From XYA12-FULL-58-9 sp001798605 (GTDB taxonomy: Bacteria; Myxococcota; XYA12-FULL-58-9), in NCBI GenBank assembly GCA_036736205.1, contig DAINMX010000211.1, positions 1-12,076 on the forward strand: a stretch of DNA of 12,076 nucleotides. Direction: 5' to 3'. This document shows, piece by piece, positions 9,535 to 12,076 of the stretch. The notes beneath the pieces were generated by a model. That model made no database searches, was not told the origin of the DNA, and saw only the letters and a program-made list of their open reading frames with translations. Each line of letters starts with the position of its first letter. Positions within the stretch are counted from its first letter, which is position 1. The position numbers and the translations under genes were made by a program.

Positions 9535-9570
9535 GGTGACGATCTCCAGTTTTTGCTGTGGAATATCACC
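9535..9570. repeat. Imperfect inverted repeat between the kinase gene and ssnA
   Basis: Two 15-base arms around a six-base loop (TTTTTG on the + strand). The outer five pairs are perfect (GGTGA/TCACC) and the inner part has CAG/CTG next to the loop; about 12 of 15 positions pair if wobbles are counted. It begins four bases after the stop of the peroxiredoxin-kinase gene and lies just upstream of the candidate ssnA promoter. It could be a transcript 3' stem-loop or a protein-binding site. There is no T-run after the stem, so it is not a classic terminator. Confidence 0.35.
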
Positions 9571-9574
9571 GTTC

Positions 9575-10933
9575 CTATGGCTGCAGAGAAGCAATGGCCG
9601 ATTGAACCGCACTCATGGTCGGCCGTTCGCTTGGGTCTTGGGCCAACATTCGCGCGAAGACGTTGCGGAATGGCTCGGGAACGTCATTCGCGAGTCCATT
9701 CGCGTCTAGTTGACGAACGCGGTTGAGCGCCTCGGTGGGACTCGATGTGACGATGGCGCGCTTGCCAGTAAAGACCTCATACAGAAGTAGGCCGGTGCCA
9801 AAGACGTCGGTGGCAGTGGAGGGAGGTGAGCCGGTCGTTTGCTCCGGTGCCATGTAGGCAGGGGTGCCGCCGATGATTCCGGTCGGCACGGGCTGTGTTC
9901 CATCGTCGTAGGAGACGCGACGCGCCATACCAAAATCCGCAACTTTGGCGACCCCTTCGTTGTCGAACATGATGTTCGCTGGTTTTACGTCCCCATGGAC
10001 GACGCCAGCGGCGTGAGATGCAGCCAGGCCAGCGACAATCTCCCGGGCAATGCGAAGGGTCGTGCTGCGTGGCGGTTGACCCGCGAGTTGTTCCGTGAGG
10101 GATTTGCCCGGCAGATACTCCATGACGATGAGTGGAACACCTGCGGCATCAGCCACGGCAAAGATGGTGCAGATGTTCGGATGGGAGAGCTTTGCCACAG
10201 ATTTGGCCTCCCGCAGCGCAGCACGACGAGTATCGCGGGAGGTGGTGCGGCCGATCTTGATGGCTACTGTGCGATCGAGGAGCAGGTCGTAGGCGGAGTA
10301 AACCCAGCCGAAGCCACCTTCACCGAGAAGCTCCTCGACGCGGTAATGGTCGAGAACGCGTCCCTTGCGCAAGTCGAGGCGAGGGTCAATCGTCCCATCG
10401 GCGCGGGTCCAGCCGGGCCCACACAATCCGCCGGCACGCAGGGCATCAATGACCCGTAGAATTTCGTCAGCGTTGCGTCCGATGTTGAGGTTGTGGACAA
10501 CGGCGTACTGCAAAACTCTGTTTGGGTCGATGAGGAAGAGGCCGCGGCCTGCAACCTTTGCGGAGTCGACGAAGACCCCGTACCGCGAGGCGACATCGCC
10601 GTTGGGGTCGGAGCCTAAGGGAAAGCGCAATCCGGCGACGCCACCTTCAATGGCGGGGGCGGCGAGCCAGGCCTGATGGCTTTCGACGGAGTCAACGCTC
10701 ACCGCGAGGACATCGCATTCGCGATCGGTGAAATCATCGAAACGGGTGGAAAAGGCCGCGAGCTCTGCGGGACACACGAAGGAGAAGTCGCGGGGATAGA
10801 ACATCAAGAGTAACCAGCGCCCACCGTGGGTGCCGAGGCTCGTTGTCTGCAGCTCCGTCGGTGAGGGGCCGATCGCCTGGATTTCGAAATCTGGCGCCGG
10901 CATGCCGACTTGCGCTGTTACAATGGCGGCCAT
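9575..10933 (-). CDS. Peroxiredoxin-Ser/Thr protein kinase fusion
   Basis: A 452-residue fusion. Residues about 8-185 are a typical 2-Cys peroxiredoxin (AhpC/TSA). The peroxidatic C54 is in PRDFSFVCPAE (PxxxSxxC), the active-site R129 is in GRGLF, and the resolving C170 is in GGLCGPGW, as in AhpC/Prx1. Residues about 196-450 are a complete Hanks-type kinase: glycine loop G203/G205/G208, K225 (VAIK), helix-C E241, catalytic loop HGDVKPAN (D314, K316, N319), D332-F-G and A361-P-E. The loop has HGD instead of HRD. Only about 30 residues separate C170 from the glycine loop, and no transmembrane or other domain follows the kinase. Start choice: ATG 10933 gives a normal cytosolic Prx N-terminus. 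ATG 10945 and ATG 11044 are also in frame; the latter adds an Arg-rich then hydrophobic stretch. No start has a clear Shine-Dalgarno site. Likely role: peroxide or thiol-state sensing coupled to protein phosphorylation (inference). Confidence 0.9.
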   Translation of the reverse strand: MAAIVTAQVGMPAPDFEIQAIGPSPTELQTTSLGTHGGRWLLLMFYPRDFSFVCPAELAAFSTRFDDFTDRECDVLAVSVDSVESHQAWLAAPAIEGGVAGLRFPLGSDPNGDVASRYGVFVDSAKVAGRGLFLIDPNRVLQYAVVHNLNIGRNADEILRVIDALRAGGLCGPGWTRADGTIDPRLDLRKGRVLDHYRVEELLGEGGFGWVYSAYDLLLDRTVAIKIGRTTSRDTRRAALREAKSVAKLSHPNICTIFAVADAAGVPLIVMEYLPGKSLTEQLAGQPPRSTTLRIAREIVAGLAASHAAGVVHGDVKPANIMFDNEGVAKVADFGMARRVSYDDGTQPVPTGIIGGTPAYMAPEQTTGSPPSTATDVFGTGLLLYEVFTGKRAIVTSSPTEALNRVRQLDANGLANDVPEPFRNVFARMLAQDPSERPTMSAVQSAIASLQP

Positions 10934-11077
10934 GATGGCAATCATCGCCGCAATTGTGGGGGCAATCAAGATGTGATGACCACCACACCGACGTCGGCGT
11001 TGGGCATCGACCGTGTGCCTGTGGGATGCGACGATGAGATACATGGGTGTGTTGGACCGTAGATGCCATCATGGCCT

Positions 11078-11722
11078 CTACCTTCCCGGCCGAGCTGGTC
11101 CGAACAGAACGTTTTGGTTCGCGCCACTGCTCATCACGCACCCGTTCGCCGGATCGTGGTAAGACAAACCGACCCGATGGATGTGGACGGAACCCGGGGA
11201 GTCGGGAGATAGAACCCGAATGCGCAGCTCGAACTCGCGCCGATCGCCTTCGCGCATCGAGCCGAGGTCCGCTCTGAATCCCGCTCGATCCTTGATGGCT
11301 CCCTCGCCTTTGACTTCCAGACTTTCGACGAAGCGGGGAACCCTCATCGCCAGCTTGGTGGTCTGGGCAATCAGGCGGGTGGCACCCTCTTTCTCGGGCG
11401 CGGGAGCAGACACGACAATGTGGACAACGCTCTCGGTATCCTGCCCCACTCGAAAATGGAACATGGGCTTCATCTCGACATCGAGCCGGAGTCGCGACGG
11501 CTTTTCACATTCGGGTCGTTTGAACGCCGCAGAAACAGGCGCTTCACTGGCGGGTGGTATTGCCGACTCGGGACTATGTTGCACGATCGGGGCGGATTGT
11601 ACATTCGCGTCGTTCGGCGGCTGCGGCCTTGGCCCAACTGGCTTCGATGCGCACGCCGAGAAAGCGCACGCAACTGCCGGGATCAGAAATGCTGCGGCCC
11701 GAGATTGTTGAGAAGCGGTCAT
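11078..11722 (-). CDS. Putative lipoprotein of unknown function
   Basis: A 214-residue protein with a short signal peptide: R8, then a hydrophobic core AAAFLIPAVACAFSAC, with Cys24 as the likely lipidated residue. The lipobox FSAC is a weak variant, because Phe replaces the usual Leu. A Pro/Ala/Ser-rich linker (about 28-65) follows. The C-terminal part (about 70-210) alternates polar and hydrophobic residues and includes DLGSMREGDRREFELRIRV and GLSYHDPANG. That style fits an Ig-like beta-sandwich, but I recognise no specific family. ATG at 11722 has GGAG seven bases upstream. Its stop is 144 bp (or 33 bp, if the longer start is used) before the peroxiredoxin-kinase gene on the same strand, so co-transcription is possible. 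It might act at the envelope in the same stress response, but nothing in the sequence proves a link. Confidence 0.75.
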   Translation of the reverse strand: MTASQQSRAAAFLIPAVACAFSACASKPVGPRPQPPNDANVQSAPIVQHSPESAIPPASEAPVSAAFKRPECEKPSRLRLDVEMKPMFHFRVGQDTESVVHIVVSAPAPEKEGATRLIAQTTKLAMRVPRFVESLEVKGEGAIKDRAGFRADLGSMREGDRREFELRIRVLSPDSPGSVHIHRVGLSYHDPANGCVMSSGANQNVLFGPARPGR

Positions 11723-11991
11723 CCGTCAACTCCACAATTCATTCTCCACAGGGTTTGTTGAAAACCTTTGATCGACATTGGTCATTTCTGGTCAATGCTT
11801 GTAACAGATTTTCTCTCTGAGGCACCATGCTGAACTGAAGGGGGTAATTCATCGAATTCGTGCTTTCCCAGGTCGCTGTCGAGTCGCGCAGGGGGCATCG
11901 TTGGATATGAGTTTGGAAATCTGGGTGTCCTTGAAACGGTGCATGCGGCCGCGGGCGGGTGACGATCGGCAACAAAGGAGAGCATGAGTCG
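11723..11991. other. Intergenic region, possibly divergent promoters
   Basis: I see no credible gene in this stretch; the minus-strand frames here give protein with no domain features. It should hold the promoter of the lipoprotein gene, but I see no convincing -35/-10 pair. Notable element: TGGTCA repeated at 11779-11784 and 11789-11794 with a 10-base period, flanked by CATTG (11776) and CAATG (11793-11797). Confidence 0.4.
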
Positions 11992-12076
11992 ATGCACGAA
12001 CCTGGACGACGCGCTTCTTCTGCAAATCCAGATCGCTATTTGAGGGCACAAAAATCAGAACGTTACAGTCTGCAAG
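11992..12076 (+). CDS. Possible start of a + strand gene running off the right edge
   Basis: From the ATG at 11992 the frame stays open for 28 codons to the window edge, beginning MHEPGRRASSANPDRYLRAQ. AAAGGAG (11974-11980) lies upstream at a slightly long 11-base spacing. The same site sits three bases before another ATG (11984) whose frame stops after 19 codons. No family can be recognised from so few residues, and the open frame may be chance. Confidence 0.25.
   Translation, partial: MHEPGRRASSANPDRYLRAQKSERYSLQ

Noticed and set aside
9839..10459. A 206-codon + strand open frame opposite the kinase domain
   Set aside because: Antisense shadow of a well-supported kinase sequence; the composition is not protein-like.
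11767..11795. TTGACC as a -35 box for the lipoprotein gene
   Set aside because: At 17 bases spacing the -10 would be ATCAAA, which matches the consensus poorly.
11782..12051. An 89-codon minus-strand open frame at the right end
   Set aside because: No ribosome site or domain-like pattern; low-complexity basic composition typical of a chance frame.

Overview
The window comes from a bacterium with moderately high GC. It combines a dense two-component signalling operon, a eukaryotic-type Ser/Thr kinase, and a lipoprotein-like signal peptide ending in Cys. That mix fits a Gram-negative lineage rich in signalling genes. Myxococcota or a related deltaproteobacterial group is my best guess, and Planctomycetota is possible. 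This is inferred from gene style; there is no rRNA or other marker here.

Left arm (1-5186, + strand): four tightly packed signalling genes. They are a membrane histidine kinase whose reading frame is open to the left edge, a stand-alone receiver protein (stop/start overlap), and two paralogous REC-GAF-HisKA-ATPase hybrid proteins. The first hybrid keeps its phospho-accepting His and Asp, but its ATP-binding domain has lost the key N, G1 and G2 residues. The second hybrid is intact. None of the four has a DNA-binding output domain, so this looks like a multistep phosphorelay that passes its signal to a partner outside the window.

Middle (5187-5623): no intact gene. On the minus strand, three successive frames carry pieces that resemble the N-terminal region of a Tn3-family transposase, so this looks like a decayed transposon fragment. 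A probable terminator for the minus-strand genes sits at its right side.

Right arm (5624-11722, - strand), in transcription order: a small putative lipoprotein; a peroxiredoxin fused to a Ser/Thr protein kinase; an SsnA-type amidohydrolase; and an 832-residue iron-sulfur flavoprotein built like dihydropyrimidine dehydrogenase (GltD/PreT-like half plus DHOD/PreA-like half plus ferredoxin). The last two genes are 9 bp apart and form an operon, probably for reductive and hydrolytic steps on a nitrogen heterocycle. The reductase active site differs from true pyrimidine dehydrogenases.

The most striking item is the peroxiredoxin-kinase fusion. Both redox cysteines and all kinase catalytic motifs are intact, so one chain could sense peroxide and phosphorylate proteins. 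The right end (11723-12076) is mostly non-coding, with a possible start of a divergent + strand gene at 11992.
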